From Psilocybe azurescens (Eukaryota; Basidiomycota; Agaricomycetes; Agaricales; Agrocybaceae): DNA of 64,000 bases. Made by a program: the position numbers and the translations under genes. Location of the stretch: contig JAJIRX010000510.1 in assembly GCA_023853785.1 (NCBI GenBank), forward strand, positions 1 to 64,000. Direction: 5' to 3'. Below are positions 62,457-64,000 of this stretch, piece after piece (position 1 is the first letter of the stretch; each line of letters starts with the position of its first letter). A model generated the notes under the pieces. The model saw only the letters and a list, made by a program, of their open reading frames with translations, was not told where the DNA came from and made no database searches.

Positions 62457-64000
62457 ATGCTCAAAGACTTTCCATGTACACATCCCGGCTGTCATCGCAC
62501 ATTCAAGCACTTAAACACCAGAACACAACACTACAATGCCCACCACCGTCCTGTATCTCCTGATTCAGAGCCAGATCCAGCTCACCAATTTCACATAAAG
62601 TTCCACCCAAAACTTAATGGTGTGTTCATTCATGGAGTCGCTACTATAGCTATTCAAGCTTTGTGTATTAATGAATATTTTCCAGCGCTGCCATGTGATG
62701 AGGATGGGAAATTTGTGCCACTTTTACCCAACCACCACCTTCACTTTTGCCAGATGCCCAAGAAAACAATGCTTAGCACCCATTTGAGGACTGTCTCACC
62801 TTTGATTGGGCACATTACCACTTCATGGAGCTGCAATCATCAGAGCAAGAGATCAATAAAAGCCTGGACCTCTGGCTTGCCACAAAACTGAAAACAGGAG
62901 ACGATACACCACTACCTTGGTCATCAACAGATGACATGTATCAAACAATTGACATGATTCAAGAAGGGGATGCCCCATTCAAGACTATTTATTTCAAGTA
63001 CTCAGGGCCCATCCATGCCAACCCTCCTTCTTGGATGACCCAAACTTATGAATTATGTACAAGGGATTCTTGCGTTCTATTGCATAACCAACTTGCTACT
63101 ACCGACTTTGTCAACAGCATTGATTATAGACCATATCGCCAATTTGACCACAAGGGTGTTCGTTTATGGTCCAATTTAACGTCAGGAGACTGGGCATGGA
63201 AAGAAGCAGTATGCAATTCAGTCTTTGAGCTGAGACGGTTCCCAAAATAATTGATACCACTGTACAGGATACTATTGCAAAGGATAAAAGAACACATGGA
63301 GCCATGCTAGTGCCCATCGCTGCTGGGAGTGATAAGACGACAGTTTCTGTTGCTACTGGACATCAGGAATACCACCCTGTCTATCAGTCACCTGGGAACA
63401 TCTCAAATGTTGCTCAGCGCACTCATGGAAATGCAGTCCTTCCAGTTGCATTTCTATCAATTCCCAAAAGTAAGTCACTGTCACCTTTATTCTACAACAT
63501 TTACTAACAATATTATATATATAAAGCCAATAAACGTCAATAAAAGACTGTTGCATTTCAGCAGTTCACACGATAAATGTATCATGCATGTCTTGCACAA
63601 GTGTTTGCTCCTCTACAGTCAGGAATGTCAGTCCCAGAGATTGTTCAATGCCCTGATGGGCATTTCCAAAAAGCTATCTACAACCTTGGTCCTTACATTG
63701 CTGATTACCCAGAACAAGTGTGGCTAGCAGGGGTTGTCCAAGGATGGTGTCCTAAGTATGTGGTTTGTTTGCACCCAATAACCAGTATCTCTGATTAGTC
63801 CCAGATGTGAGGCAGACCCAAAAGACCTTGATGGCAACTTTGCGCAGACACGACAAAGGAACCATGAGTGGACGGACTTCATTATTAAATCTTTCGATCC
63901 TGGTATAGTTTGGGATAAGTATGGAATCTGGAGTGACATTGTGGTAAGGATATTTTGCTCTTATTGCAACCACATTGAATCTCTGAATCAAAATTTCAGC
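62457..64000 (+). pseudogene. Plavaka transposase, 5' part
   Basis: The start is the ATG at 62457 (MLKDFPCTHPGCHRTFKHLN), giving the N-terminal C2H2 finger C-x4-C-x12-H-x4-H typical of Plavaka proteins. Later exons read HPFEDCLTFDWAHYHFMELQ, DLWLATKLK, YFKYSGPIHANPPSWM, DYRPYRQFD, GDWAWKEA, DTIAKDKRTHGAMLVPIAAG, SDKTTVSVATGHQEYHPVY, MYHACLAQVFAPLQSGM, YNLGPYIADYPEQVWLAGVV and WDKYGIWSDIV. GT-AG introns: 62620-62685, 63209-63267, 63470-63561, 63756-63798 and 63944-63999. The gene runs out of the window. Plavaka is a CACTA-related DNA transposon family of Agaricomycetes. A TAG near 62778 (where Trp is usual) and shifts near 62750 and 63562-63578 indicate decay or sequence error. Confidence 0.88.

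Overview
The window looks like a gene-poor, transposon-saturated block from an Agaricomycete (mushroom-forming basidiomycete) genome. The evidence is short 43-92 bp GT-AG introns and transposon families typical of that group: the KDZ-associated CxC5/CxC6 cysteine-cluster gene at 1-1861, a Plavaka transposase at 62457-64000, and a Harbinger element paired with a Myb/SANT-like gene. No bacterial-type gene, rRNA, CRISPR array or clear conserved housekeeping gene was seen. Almost every coding region is interrupted by frameshifts or stop codons.

From 1 to about 55200 the sequence is a nest of elements inside elements. One LINE family (ORF1 with CCHC knuckles; ORF2 with endonuclease and reverse transcriptase) is present as several fragments, here called Z (2395-2977), A (3659-7796), B (9280-13513), D (25245-34705, split by Copia-2), E (34849-35029), F (38070-38730), C (42209-50486, split by Gypsy-2) and G (53653-55193). 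It is interleaved with Copia-1 (LTRs at 3410, 14894, 24993 and a partial one at 34706), Copia-2 (27432-32114, complete, LTRs identical by eye, target duplication CATCC) and Copia-3 (35032-37262). Two Ty3/Gypsy elements are complete with both LTRs: Gypsy-1 (16860-23853) and the chromodomain element Gypsy-2 (42237-48956, target duplication TGCAC).

The most unusual component is a DNA-transposon family seen three times: a right end at 2034-2394 (next to the CxC5/CxC6 gene), a complete copy at 15619-24592, and a copy at 38731-42208. All ends have a short inverted terminus containing CTTTAC and, just inside, arrays of small palindromes of the form TCCA-n-TGGA with a 10-11 bp period. The complete copy is bounded by an 8-bp duplication (AGGAATTG) that is single in an uninterrupted homologue at 3008-3015. 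Two copies carry an Asp/Asn-rich tandem-repeat reading frame instead of a transposase. I read them as non-autonomous relatives of a KDZ-type transposon; that link is inference.

From 50862 to the end DNA transposons dominate: a Harbinger element (50862-53652), a Fot1/pogo remnant (56850-57604), a second Tc1 transposase (57963-59054), a broken multi-exon gene of an uncharacterised Agaricomycete family (59783-62139) and the 5' part of a Plavaka transposase running off the window. A first Tc1 element with both inverted arms lies at 40451-42051. Many premature stops are CGA-to-TGA changes, while many frameshifts sit in homopolymers, so real decay and sequencing indels are probably mixed.
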